A stretch of 64,000 nucleotides of DNA from Edaphocola aurantiacus. GTDB taxonomy: Bacteria > Bacteroidota > Bacteroidia > Chitinophagales > Chitinophagaceae. The translations under genes and the position numbers were made by a program. Numbering within the stretch: position 1 is the stretch's first letter; every line of letters starts with the position of its first letter. The stretch lies in contig NZ_VOSI01000005.1 in assembly GCF_019797745.1 (NCBI RefSeq), positions 62,001 through 126,000 on the forward strand. Reading direction: 5' to 3'. Shown here one piece after another: positions 26,967 to 35,917 of this stretch. Under the pieces are notes generated by a model that had not been told where the DNA came from, did not search any database, and saw only the letters and a list, made by a program, of their open reading frames with translations.

Positions 26967-28277
26967 CTATGCAGTACCTCTTCTGATATCCGCTCCCAGT
27001 GCCTGGAGGCGTTTATCGATGAACTGGTAACCTCTGTCGATCTGTTCAATATTTTCAATCACACTCTTACCTTCTGCAGATAAGGCTGCGATCAGCAGGG
27101 CCACACCCGCACGGATGTCCGGAGAAGACATGCGTATACCGCGGAGGGCAGTCTGACGATTCAGTCCGATCACCACTGCACGGTGCGGATCACACAATAC
27201 AATCTGTGCACCCATATCGATCAGCTTATCTACAAAGAATAAACGGCTTTCAAACATCTTCTGGTGTATCAGCACGGTACCTTTTGCCTGTGTCGCCATA
27301 ACCAATATTACACTCAGCAGATCGGGAGACAGTCCCGGCCATGGATGATCGTAAATGTTCAGTACAGAACCATCGATAAACTGGCGTATGGTATATTGAT
27401 CCTGTGCAGGAACGATAATGTCATTGCCTTTGATTTCCAGTTCCACTCCGAATTTGAGGAATGTTTCCGGCAAGATACCAAGGTGTGCCACATCGGCATC
27501 CTTAATAGTGATCTCGCTTCTGGTCATTGCCGCCATGGCAATGAAAGAGCCTACTTCGATCATATCTGCCAGCAGGCGGTGCGCACAGCCATTCAGCTTT
27601 TCAACCCCTTCAATCTGTAATAAGTTAGAACCAATGCCTTCGATCTTGGCCCCCATGCTGTTCAGCATACGGCAAAGTTGCTGAACATAAGGTTCACAGG
27701 CAGCATTGTATATGGTCGTCTTCCCTTTGGCCATTACCGCAGCCATTACAATATTGGCTGTACCGGTTACAGAAGGCTCTTCCAGCAGGAGGTCTGCACC
27801 CCTCAGGTAGGCCCCGTCCAGGGTAAATTCTTTTTGTTCTGCATCATAATGAAAGCTTACGCCCATGCGTTCAAAACCGATGATGTGCGTATCCAGTCTG
27901 CGGCGACCGATTTTATCTCCGCCGGGTTGTGGCAGGTACGTTTTACCGAAGCGTGCCAGTAAAGGACCAGCCAGCATTACAGCGCCCCTTAATTTGCCCG
28001 ACTTCTTTTTATATTCCGCAGATTGCAGGAAATTGATATCTACCGAACCGGATTCGAATGTATAAGTATCTTCTGAGATGCGTTCTACTTTTACGCCCAG
28101 ATCACCCAGCAGTTCGATCAGCATATTTACATCCAGGATATCCGGGATATTACTGATGGTAACTTTTTCTTCGGTGAGTAAAACGGCGCATAAAACTTGC
28201 AGGGCTTCATTTTTAGCACCCTGGGGTACAATGGTACCACTTAAGGGTTTACCTCCCCTGATCTCAAAAGTAGACAT
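26967..28277 (-). CDS. murA: UDP-N-acetylglucosamine 1-carboxyvinyltransferase (MurA), with Asp at the Cys115 position
   Basis: The start at 28277 gives MSTFEIRGGKPLSG; the frame runs upstream to 28307 without the family pattern. The 436-residue enzyme performs the first committed step of peptidoglycan synthesis, adding enolpyruvate from PEP to UDP-GlcNAc. K22 and N23 appear in GAKNEALQ. At the catalytic loop the sequence is QPGGDKIGRRRLDTH, so the usual Cys (PGGCxIGxRPxD) is Asp121. In other MurA enzymes the Cys-to-Asp change preserves activity and prevents fosfomycin alkylation. No adjacent peptidoglycan genes. Confidence 0.95.
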   Translation of the reverse strand: MSTFEIRGGKPLSGTIVPQGAKNEALQVLCAVLLTEEKVTISNIPDILDVNMLIELLGDLGVKVERISEDTYTFESGSVDINFLQSAEYKKKSGKLRGAVMLAGPLLARFGKTYLPQPGGDKIGRRRLDTHIIGFERMGVSFHYDAEQKEFTLDGAYLRGADLLLEEPSVTGTANIVMAAVMAKGKTTIYNAACEPYVQQLCRMLNSMGAKIEGIGSNLLQIEGVEKLNGCAHRLLADMIEVGSFIAMAAMTRSEITIKDADVAHLGILPETFLKFGVELEIKGNDIIVPAQDQYTIRQFIDGSVLNIYDHPWPGLSPDLLSVILVMATQAKGTVLIHQKMFESRLFFVDKLIDMGAQIVLCDPHRAVVIGLNRQTALRGIRMSSPDIRAGVALLIAALSAEGKSVIENIEQIDRGYQFIDKRLQALGADIRRGTA

Positions 28278-28406
28278 ATAGAAACGGTTGATTTTTAGTG
28301 CTTGCAAAGTACTGCAATTTTTTAAAATTTTCCCTTGTATTTATGTTATAAAATGCAGCAGGGATAATATTTTATCCTATCTTAGCCACTCTTATAGATA
28401 CCAATA

Positions 28407-29291
28407 ATGGAAATATTACCACAAGACATCAGTACCAAACAATTACATGCATATTTGCTGGGCAGTATAGCCCCGAGACCTATTTGTTTTGCCAGTACCA
28501 TAGACAGCGAAGGTAATGCCAACCTGTCTCCGTTTAGCTTTTTTAATGTTTTCGGTAGTAAACCGCCGATCTGTATATTTTCCCCGGCCCGCCGGGTGCG
28601 TGACAACACCATTAAAGACACGCTGGAGAATGTGATCGCAACCAAAGAGGTAGTGATCAATGTGGTGAGTTATGATATGGTGCAGCAGATGAGCTTATCT
28701 AGCTGTGAATACCCTAAAGGGACCGATGAGTTTACCAAATCAGGATTTACCCCGGTAGCCTCTACGCTGGTCAAACCTTTCCGTGTGAAAGAATCGCCGG
28801 TAAGTTTGGAGTGTAAGGTGCTGGAAGTAAAATCGATGGGAGATGAGGGTGGTGCTGCCAACCTGATTATCTGTGAGGTAGTGAAAATGCATATCAATGA
28901 TCGCATCCTGGACGAGCAGCTGCAGATCGATCCGCATAAGATAGACCTGGTGGCCCGTATGGGAATGGATTATTATTGCCGCGCCTCCGGCGAGAGTGTA
29001 TTTGAAGTGCCGAAGCCTAACCTGAAGTTAGGTGTGGGTATTGATCAACTGCCTTTACATATCAGACAGAGTGATGTGTTGTCTGGTAATGACCTGGGTT
29101 TGCTGGGCAACAGTACGAGCATACCGGTGGTTGCTGATATGCAGAACGATGAGCGCCTGATAGAGATCCTGAAAGATTATCGTTCAGAGCCTTCGACACT
29201 GAAAAATGCCTTACATACTTATGCTAAAGAATTACTGGCCAAAGGTAAGGTAGAAGAGGCCTGGCAGGTACTGCTCTCCGGTGAGGGCTAA
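28407..29291 (+). CDS. Flavin reductase-like FMN-binding split-barrel protein
   Basis: The 294-residue protein begins with the flavin-reductase-like domain (about residues 15-190): GSIAPRPICFASTIDSEGNANLSPFSFFNVFGSKPPICIFSP, then the KDTLENVIATKEVVINVV segment and a barrel with NLIICEVVKMHINDRIL. A C-terminal extension of about 100 residues has VPKPNLKLGVGIDQLP and a helical tail. Related proteins reduce flavin with NAD(P)H or bind FMN without a known substrate. Divergent from murA. Confidence 0.85.
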   Translation: MEILPQDISTKQLHAYLLGSIAPRPICFASTIDSEGNANLSPFSFFNVFGSKPPICIFSPARRVRDNTIKDTLENVIATKEVVINVVSYDMVQQMSLSSCEYPKGTDEFTKSGFTPVASTLVKPFRVKESPVSLECKVLEVKSMGDEGGAANLIICEVVKMHINDRILDEQLQIDPHKIDLVARMGMDYYCRASGESVFEVPKPNLKLGVGIDQLPLHIRQSDVLSGNDLGLLGNSTSIPVVADMQNDERLIEILKDYRSEPSTLKNALHTYAKELLAKGKVEEAWQVLLSGEG

Positions 29292-29324
29292 GCAAAATTG
29301 AAACCGTCATATCGGATATAGCGC

Positions 29325-29685
29325 ATGGCTAAAAATCAATGTGTCGGCCGGTTGCAAACCAGACTCACTTCGTTCAGACAGTGGTTTGCAACTCTATCGA
29401 CTGAGCCAATGATTTTTTTAACGCTGGATTTATAAGGCCATTTTAAGCGATCCGTACAGTACGGATCGCTTATTGTTTTCATCACAGCGATAGTCATTTT
29501 GGAGTGGAGCTGCGATCGTTGAGCACCGAACGAATCACACGTTAAGCTCAGACGATCAATGTACGCAACGGTACAAAATGGTGGTGCCCCGCAATCGCCT
29601 TGATGAAAACAAAGGCATTTTTGGTCCTTTTGTTGCCGGACAAAAGGACGAATAAAATAGTTGACTAGATGTGGATAGTCAGTTA
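29325..29685 (-). repeat. Dispersed palindromic repeat, copy A
   Basis: This copy is inverted relative to copies B (37421-37794) and C (58803-59147). Core 29325-29658. It contains GTCCTTTTGT/ACAAAAGGAC, nested inverted pairs and a perfect 13-bp-arm palindrome at 29445-29471. It lies between two convergent genes and has no conserved reading frame. Confidence 0.85.
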
Positions 29686-29727
29686 AAATAATAAAGCTCC
29701 TGTACGATACAGGAGCTTTATTATTTT
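29685..29727. terminator. Bidirectional terminator, 20-bp perfect stem
   Basis: Arms 29685-29704 and 29708-29727 pair perfectly around CGA, directly after repeat copy A and before the end of dnaN. Confidence 0.8.
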
Positions 29728-29744
29728 ATATTAAGGTATTGAAA

Positions 29745-30878
29745 TTAGATATTCACCATTAATGGCATCAGTAGCATCAGCAGATCTTCCTGCTCTACTT
29801 TTTCAGTAGGTTTGAAAATACCCGCTCTTGAAGGAATGCTCAGTTCCAGGGCCACTTCTTCGCCTTCGATATTGTTCAGCATCTCTACCAGTAATTTGGC
29901 GTTGAACGCAATCTTCATGTCTTCACCATTGTACTGGCAGGTCATTTTTTCATTACCCTCGTAAGAGAAGTCGGTATACTGTGCACTTAAGGTTACAGTG
30001 TTACCTACGATATCAAATACCACCTGGCTGGTGCTCTTATCTGCAAACACGCTTACACGGCGCAGGGCATTGATCAGGTCTACGCGGTTAATGGTCAGCA
30101 TAAACGGATTCTCAGCAGGTATTACCGCACGGTAAGGAGGGTATTTACCATCGATCAGGCGACAGTTCAGGCTGGTATGATTGGTTTTGATGAACAGGTG
30201 CGTATCAGTATAAGATAAAGAGATGGCAGAATCATCGTTCGGCAACCAGTTCTTCATTTGTTGTAATGGTTTTCTCGGTACAATAAAGTTACCGGTAACT
30301 GATGGGGTAATATCTGTATAAGCCAGGCGGATCAGGCGGTGTGCATCGGTAGCTACAAAAGTGATATCGCTTTCGTTCATTTCGAAGAATACACCGGTCA
30401 TTGCAGGGCGCAGGGTATCGCTGCTGGTTGCAAAAATTGTTTTATTGATTGCCTCTACCAGTTTGATAGAAGGCAGGGTAAGGGTATTGGCATTTTCCGG
30501 GTTAGGCTCTTTCGGATATTCATCCGTTTTTTCGCCACCGATTTTGTATTTACCAGAGTTGCTGGAAATCTCGATAGTATAATCCTTAGGATTGATATTA
30601 AAAGTGATTGGCTGATCTGGCAGGTTTTTCAGGTATTCCAGCAGGATCTTAGAGGTAACACACACCTTACCGTTATTGTCTTCTCCTCCCAGTTCAGTCT
30701 GTACATCCAGTTTGGTTTTGATCATCGTCTCCAGGTCACAACCGGTAATGGTCAGGGTATTGTCTTTCAGTTCAAACAAGAAGTTTTCCAGGATAGGCAT
30801 AACGGTATTGGAACTGATGATGCCGCCTACTAATTGTAAGTTTTTAAGCAGTGTAGATGAAGAAACAATAAATCTCAT
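29745..30878 (-). CDS. dnaN: DNA polymerase III beta subunit (sliding clamp)
   Basis: The protein has 377 residues, with three repeated clamp domains and the standard beginning MRFIVSSSTLLKNLQLVGGII. The second domain has PAMTGVFFEMNESDITFVATDAHRL, and the C-terminus is LMLLMPLMVNI, matching the conserved clamp end. The ring-shaped dimer keeps the replicative polymerase on DNA. It is not next to dnaA or gyrB here, so the origin is not indicated. A TATTTTTG box lies upstream at 30904-30911 (minus). Confidence 0.96.
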   Translation of the reverse strand: MRFIVSSSTLLKNLQLVGGIISSNTVMPILENFLFELKDNTLTITGCDLETMIKTKLDVQTELGGEDNNGKVCVTSKILLEYLKNLPDQPITFNINPKDYTIEISSNSGKYKIGGEKTDEYPKEPNPENANTLTLPSIKLVEAINKTIFATSSDTLRPAMTGVFFEMNESDITFVATDAHRLIRLAYTDITPSVTGNFIVPRKPLQQMKNWLPNDDSAISLSYTDTHLFIKTNHTSLNCRLIDGKYPPYRAVIPAENPFMLTINRVDLINALRRVSVFADKSTSQVVFDIVGNTVTLSAQYTDFSYEGNEKMTCQYNGEDMKIAFNAKLLVEMLNNIEGEEVALELSIPSRAGIFKPTEKVEQEDLLMLLMPLMVNI

Positions 30879-30985
30879 AATAGATCGGTATAAAAATGAG
30901 CAACAAAAATAATGTTTAATTCGGAGAAAAAATCAGGGGTGGACAAGTAGTGGAAAAAAATATGTCAAAAAAGGTAAGTCAAAAT

Positions 30986-31015
30986 TTGGCAGGAATAAAA
31001 TCTTGTGTATCTTTG
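30986..31015 (+). promoter_or_regulatory. Promoter of tRNA-Phe (first copy)
   Basis: TTG at 30986-30988 and TATCTTTG at 31008-31015 are separated by 19 bp, a full match to the Bacteroidota promoter pattern. The second tRNA-Phe has the same TATCTTTGCACTCC sequence. Confidence 0.8.
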
Positions 31016-31050
31016 CACTCCAATCAGCCGAAAGGCGCTTTGATATTGAT

Positions 31051-31123
31051 GGTGCGGTAGCTCAGTAGGTAGAGCAATGGACTGAAAATCCATGTGTCGC
31101 CGGTTCGATCCCGGCTCACACCA
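31051..31123 (+). tRNA. tRNA-Phe (anticodon GAA)
   Basis: The 73-nt cloverleaf has the D stem GCTC/GAGC, anticodon loop CTGAAAA with GAA, and T arm GCCGG-TTCGATC-CCGGC. CCA is not encoded beyond the discriminator A. The acceptor stem has one C-A mismatch. Identical in sequence to the copy at 47723. There is no terminator after it, unlike the second copy; instead its 3' half is repeated at 31559-31606. Confidence 0.93.
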
Positions 31124-31606
31124 CGGTGCCAAACCTCGGTTAGTGATTCGAAAAAGTTATTACTTTCAAGAAGTTCATTAGCAAAAAATTTACCCTTGGC
31201 TTTTAGTCAGGGGTTTTTTTATTTTATTTTTTGGTGTGGAGCATGAGGATCAAATTCAAAAGTTTTGGATCAATTGATCCTTGATATGCCTCTATCATGC
31301 ACATTGCAAGCCCAAATGGAAAAATTATAGAAAAGTCAAGTTTTAGCATTGGTCTTGGTAAAGGTATTGTATTAGCAATTATTCCAAATATTAAAATTAC
31401 AATGTATGGACGGAAAATCGACTAAGATTGTTATTTTCAGGTCTAACATAAGTCGAACAAGTCTAATTTTGATATGACTTAGTGTGTATTGATGCGATTT
31501 ATATAGTGTTGATTTTCAATTATATGTGCTTATTTGGCATGGTATGGATACATACTTAGATGGACTGAAAATCCATGTGTCGCCGGTTCGATTCCGGCTC
31601 ACACCA
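31077..31606 (+). mobile_element. Integration scar at tRNA-Phe: 48-bp direct repeats around a ~435-bp remnant
   Basis: The 3' half of tRNA-Phe (31077-31124) recurs at 31559-31606 with one mismatch (31110 versus 31592). The second copy keeps the normal tRNA-type terminator, while the intact tRNA lost it. This is the layout left by a site-specific integrase, with a regenerated tRNA (attL) and a displaced 3' end (attR). No integrase gene remains. A 42-codon frame (31297-31425) is the only open frame noted inside. Confidence 0.65.
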
Positions 31607-31613
31607 CAAACAG

Positions 31614-31646
31614 TAAAGGCTTTCAGAAGACAATTCTGAAAGCCTT
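31614..31646 (+). terminator. Intrinsic terminator, displaced from tRNA-Phe
   Basis: AAAGGCTTTCAGAA (31614-31627) pairs with TTCTGAAAGCCTTT (31633-31646), then a T run. The same family recurs at 47797 and 51298. Confidence 0.75.
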
Positions 31647-31703
31647 TTTTCTTGCGTCGCATTCCGTGGTGGAAGTCCCGATAGCAGATCAGTAATGGAA
31701 TTG

Positions 31704-31748
31704 AAAAAACAAGCTCCCAATACTGCTGATATTGGGAGCTTGTTTTTT
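31704..31748. terminator. Terminator at the end of the DEAD-box gene, 19-bp stem
   Basis: Arms 31704-31722 and 31730-31748 pair perfectly with a 7-nt loop. The right arm runs into the minus-strand stop codon. Confidence 0.75.
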
Positions 31749-33078
31749 ATCGTTTCTTTCCTCTCGATTTTGGCTTGCCGTATTTAGCCATCATCTTATC
31801 TTTATGGCTTATACGCTTCGCTGGTTGTTTGCTATTTTTAGCCGATTTTTCATGGAAAGAGGCGCCTACATTTTCACGCTTAGGTAATTTTATTTTTACC
31901 TCTTTCACGATAACTTTTGGAATTTCATCTTCTGTTAGTTCTGTAGATATTTCCAAATGATCTGGTAATAATCGCATGGGAATTTCATATTTCATCAGCG
32001 ACTCAATGCCCTGCTTGTATTCCTTTTCCTGCTCGGTGACAAAACTTATAGCTATACCTTTTTTATCTGCTCTGCCGGTTCTCCCAATGCGGTGAATGTA
32101 GTTTTCGGGTACTTCCGGTAAGTCAAAGTTAATCACGTGCGTTACTTCAGCAATATCTATTCCGCGTGCAACAATATCTGTCGCAATAATAAAGCGATAG
32201 GTACCTTCCTTAAATTGCTTTACCGTATTAAATCGATGCGCCTGTTCTTTATTGCTATGTATCACACCCACTTGTTCCGGAAAGCGGCTTTGCATTTCTT
32301 CATACAATGCATCGGCTAATTTTTTAGTAGCCGCGAAGACCAGCACCTTTGAGAAATCTTCATTTTCTTTGAGCAACAATTCCAGGAGATTGACTTTAGT
32401 GTAGAAGTTAGGAACTTCATAAGCTATCTGATTAATATTCTCCAAAGGGGTGCCGGTGGGCGCTGCTTCAATACGCACAGGCATGTTGAAATATTGCTCG
32501 ATCATTTGTTCCACCTCTTCGGTAATAGTGGCGGAGAACATAAGATTCTGCCTTCTCTCCGGCAGCAAATCCATAATGTTTTTGAGCTGCGAACGGAAAC
32601 CGAGATTCAGCATCTCGTCCACCTCATCAATAACAAATTTCTTTATTGATTTTGTTTTTAATGCTCCATTCAATATCAGGTCGTAGAGTCTGCCCGGTGT
32701 GGCCACAAGAATATCTACGCCATTCTCTACAGCCGTAACCTGTGGTTTCATGTTTACGCCGCCATACACACCGGTCACAATCAACGAACGATGCGCGGTT
32801 AATTTTATAGCAGCTTCTACTACTTGCGCCACCAACTCGCGCGTAGGCACAAGCACCAGCATTTGCGGAAACCGGTCTTTCGAAAATTCCAATTGTCGCA
32901 AGCAAGGTAATAAGTAGGCATAGGTTTTACCGGTTCCGGTTTGTGCTATGCCGCATACATCCTTTCCCGACATAATTACAGAAAAGGCCTTTTGCTGAAT
33001 AGAGGTAGGATGCACAAAACCCATCTCGTCCAATGCCTTGAGTAGTGGGGCATTCAGGTTTAAATCTTCAAAAGTCAT
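31747..33078 (-). CDS. DEAD-box RNA helicase with DEVD motif II
   Basis: The 443-residue protein has all the usual helicase motifs: Q motif with PTSIQQKAF (about 24-32), AQTGTGKT (45-52), PTRELV, TPGR, motif II as D151-E-V-D154 instead of DEAD, SAT, RGIDI and HRIGRTGR. The C-terminus is basic (KDKMMAKYGKPKSRGKKR), as in RhlE-type enzymes that act on ribosomal or structured RNA. Ala to Val in motif II is seen in other members and should not abolish ATPase activity. Divergent from the secreted protein at 33361. Confidence 0.92.
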   Translation of the reverse strand: MTFEDLNLNAPLLKALDEMGFVHPTSIQQKAFSVIMSGKDVCGIAQTGTGKTYAYLLPCLRQLEFSKDRFPQMLVLVPTRELVAQVVEAAIKLTAHRSLIVTGVYGGVNMKPQVTAVENGVDILVATPGRLYDLILNGALKTKSIKKFVIDEVDEMLNLGFRSQLKNIMDLLPERRQNLMFSATITEEVEQMIEQYFNMPVRIEAAPTGTPLENINQIAYEVPNFYTKVNLLELLLKENEDFSKVLVFAATKKLADALYEEMQSRFPEQVGVIHSNKEQAHRFNTVKQFKEGTYRFIIATDIVARGIDIAEVTHVINFDLPEVPENYIHRIGRTGRADKKGIAISFVTEQEKEYKQGIESLMKYEIPMRLLPDHLEISTELTEDEIPKVIVKEVKIKLPKRENVGASFHEKSAKNSKQPAKRISHKDKMMAKYGKPKSRGKKR

Positions 33079-33360
33079 GATAAGATATTAATTGTGCGAA
33101 GGTAAACAATCTTCGTCAGCAAGAGGATAATAAACCAAAGAAGATCATTGGGTATATTGCTATGCCTGCCCAATGTCATGACCAGGAATGCTGCGGCAGC
33201 AGGTGTTACCGATTGCGATTGTTTGCCGTTTTCGCACGTTTATCCTCTGATCCGGAACGTTTATTCATTTAGGACAAATCTTTCATTTCTTAGGGTTATT
33301 TTAGCGGCCGATTATGCGGTTTCTGAAAAGGAGCAAAAGACAAAAGACAATTTTCACATC

Positions 33361-34461
33361 ATGAAACAACACTTTACTAAGCTGGTTATTGGTTTGCTGC
33401 TAATGATCGGCAGTACATGCTCAACCGCGCAATCAAACCTTTCGCCGGGAGCACAATTTCTTGAATATTACAATGCCCATGACATTAAAAAGCTGGATGT
33501 CCTGCTTTCGGATGATTTTGTAATGAAGCACCGGCACATAAATTCTTCCGTTAACAAAAAGGAGTTTCTTGGTTTACGGATGAACTATTGTGTTGCGTTT
33601 AACGCCGGATATAGTACCGTAGCGGTAATTGTAGAGGGAAATCCTGAAATCATTACGGTTAAGGAGTATAGCGATGAGCTTAAATTATTGGATATAAACC
33701 CTTCTGCCTGGATTTTTTTGATTGAATCGAAAGCTGGAAAGGTTACGTCTATCCTTATGGATACGGCCAGAGGTGCTGATGCTTATTTTCAGGAGGCGCT
33801 CCGCAAAGAACTGGCGTTTCGCTCCTGGGTGGAACAAAAATATGGTACCGATACACTTACTGTATTAGAGCATAATGTAGATGTGTTTCGCGACCTGATG
33901 GTGGAATATGCGTTAAATCCAGAGAATGCCAAGGTGACGCAAAGCAAAGAAGTGATAGTGGCCAGAGATGATACTCCGGATGATGAGCCTGATTATCGCA
34001 TGCCCTGTACCCATTTTGGTAAGCTTTCACTAAAACAACGACTCGCCCGATATCCGTTCAACAAGGCCAGAAGTGTCCTGCTTGTTTCCTTTACCGATGC
34101 CTCAATTCTTTATCCCGACTATAAACGGAATAAGGATCGAATACTCGCTCTGGATAATGCTGAAGACACAAAAACGCTTACTGCAGTAGATATTGACCAA
34201 CTTAGCGATTTACTGTTCAATGTAGGGTACGATACGAAAGAACTTTTTAAAACCCAGATACCGGAGTGCCCTGGACTCAAAAATGCCATTGTTTTCCTTG
34301 ATGATAAAGGCAAACCTTTCGATTATATAGGGGTGTTTTTTGGCTGCGATGCCATGGAGTATGATATCAATAAAATCCATTTTCCTTTAGACTGTGATGA
34401 TAAATACAATATGCTGGGTCAGTTTTTTTCAGAACGCGGTATTCCCGTACCTGGTTTATAA
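33361..34461 (+). CDS. Secreted protein of unknown function, possible NTF2/SnoaL-like N-terminal domain
   Basis: The frame is open from 33148, but the ATG at 33361 starts a clear signal peptide (MKQHFTKLVIGLLLMIGSTCSTAQ). Of 366 residues, the first half resembles SnoaL/NTF2-like folds (FLEYYNAHDIKKLDVLLSDDF), a tentative call. The second half (about residues 190-366) begins at a YPFNKARSVLLVSF strand and ends in a Cys-containing FFGCDAMEYD region that I do not recognise. No T9SS tail. Neighbours give no hint. Confidence 0.75.
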   Translation: MKQHFTKLVIGLLLMIGSTCSTAQSNLSPGAQFLEYYNAHDIKKLDVLLSDDFVMKHRHINSSVNKKEFLGLRMNYCVAFNAGYSTVAVIVEGNPEIITVKEYSDELKLLDINPSAWIFLIESKAGKVTSILMDTARGADAYFQEALRKELAFRSWVEQKYGTDTLTVLEHNVDVFRDLMVEYALNPENAKVTQSKEVIVARDDTPDDEPDYRMPCTHFGKLSLKQRLARYPFNKARSVLLVSFTDASILYPDYKRNKDRILALDNAEDTKTLTAVDIDQLSDLLFNVGYDTKELFKTQIPECPGLKNAIVFLDDKGKPFDYIGVFFGCDAMEYDINKIHFPLDCDDKYNMLGQFFSERGIPVPGL

Positions 34462-34555
34462 AGCGGATATGGAGTTAAGACCAAAGAACTAAGCCGATGT
34501 ATTATTGCAGAGGAACGTTATGGTCAGTGTTGCTCCCCGGAAATTATAAAGTTGA

Positions 34556-35845
34556 TTATTCTTTTCTGATAAGCAGAAAATTAGTAGCCTTTAATCTTTC
34601 CTTTAGCCAGGTGTTTAATTTAACCTCGTCTATTGGTTTGTCCGTTTTGTAGAGCATTACTCCTTGTATGGTTACACTGTCCGTATTAGGATGCTGTTCA
34701 ATATTTCCGATGGAAATGTCGGTTATTTCCGGGAATAATATATTTAACTCTTTGGTTAAGGCTGGATCATCCAGTTTATATTTATCCAGTTCATTTTTCA
34801 GTTCATTTATGGCAATATCCTTTTGGGATATCTGGTTTTCCTGTTTATTAATTTCACTCAGGATTTCAGCTTTCAGATCTTCTGAGTTCTGGCGGAATGA
34901 TAGTTCTGTATTCGCAATACCCATATCAGAAAGCATACGATTATACTCTTTTATTTCTTCATTGGTCAGCTTTCTATTCAGCAAGGCTAACTCTACTTTT
35001 TTGGGATTGCTGCTATAATTCAGTTTTTTGAAAATGACCATATTGCCCTTGTTTGTAAATTCGGTATTAATGAATTGGTCAATAGTCTTTGTGAACTTTT
35101 TCTCGTTCCATAAGTTATATGCAAGATAAGCGCTGGGTACAATCATAATGAATATTAATGCTGTTATGCCCAATCTTATCTGCCTGGCATATCGAATACT
35201 TTTGAAGTTTGCAGGAGGGTATTTCAAATATTTAACTACAAAAAATGTAGCGATACAGATAAAAAAACAGTTAATGGTGTATAGGTAAAAGGCCCCTGCA
35301 AAAAAAGATAAGTTGAAAGTTGAGATACCGTAACCTGCAGTACATAAAGGAGGCATTAATGCCGTAGCAATGGCAACACCTGGAATAGGATTCCCTTTTT
35401 CTACTCTCGTAATTGCAATTACACCAACCAATCCACCAAAGAAAGCAATGATGACATCATAAATATTTGGAGCCGTTCTTGCCAATAGTTCTGATTGGAC
35501 ATCTTTAAAAGGGCTTAGGTAAAAATAGGCAGAGGATACGATAAGGCTTACAACAGTAGCGACCAGGAGGTTTTTTACTGATTTTTTGAGCAGCTCAAAG
35601 TCATAAGTACCCAGGGCAAATCCAGCACCAACTATAGGCCCCATTAATGGTGAAATAAGCATCGCTCCAATGATTACTGCTGTAGAGTTTACATTTAATC
35701 CAACAGAGGCAACAATAATAGCACAGGCCAAGATCCATAGATTAGACCCCCTGAATGAAGTATTTGCGAAAACATTTTCCAATACTTTCTTTTTGTCTTC
35801 CTCGCCACTGCTAAGGTTTATGAATTCCAAGATGCTTTTCTTCAT
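34556..35845 (-). CDS. DUF389 family membrane protein
   Basis: The protein has 429 residues. The N-terminal third has the DUF389 signature: SVGLNVNSTAVIIGAMLISPLMGPIVGAGFALG. About six helices then lead to a C-terminal soluble part with a coiled coil (EILSEINKQENQISQKDIAI) and a sandwich-like end (VTIQGVMLYKTDK...WLKERLKAT). DUF389 proteins are inner-membrane proteins of unknown transport or signalling role. Codon use is somewhat AT-rich. The gene stands alone. Confidence 0.88.
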   Translation of the reverse strand: MKKSILEFINLSSGEEDKKKVLENVFANTSFRGSNLWILACAIIVASVGLNVNSTAVIIGAMLISPLMGPIVGAGFALGTYDFELLKKSVKNLLVATVVSLIVSSAYFYLSPFKDVQSELLARTAPNIYDVIIAFFGGLVGVIAITRVEKGNPIPGVAIATALMPPLCTAGYGISTFNLSFFAGAFYLYTINCFFICIATFFVVKYLKYPPANFKSIRYARQIRLGITALIFIMIVPSAYLAYNLWNEKKFTKTIDQFINTEFTNKGNMVIFKKLNYSSNPKKVELALLNRKLTNEEIKEYNRMLSDMGIANTELSFRQNSEDLKAEILSEINKQENQISQKDIAINELKNELDKYKLDDPALTKELNILFPEITDISIGNIEQHPNTDSVTIQGVMLYKTDKPIDEVKLNTWLKERLKATNFLLIRKE

Positions 35846-35917
35846 TTTCTTTTATGATTTAAAGATAATATAGGCTAAAATTTCCTTCATTTACTTTAAT
35901 ACGTGACGCCGGATGAT

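Noticed and set aside
29745-30878. Replication origin near dnaN
   Set aside because: No dnaA, gyrB or DnaA-box cluster was seen around the gene.
31559-31606. A second functional tRNA-Phe next to the first
   Set aside because: Only the 3' half is present; no D arm or 5' acceptor strand.
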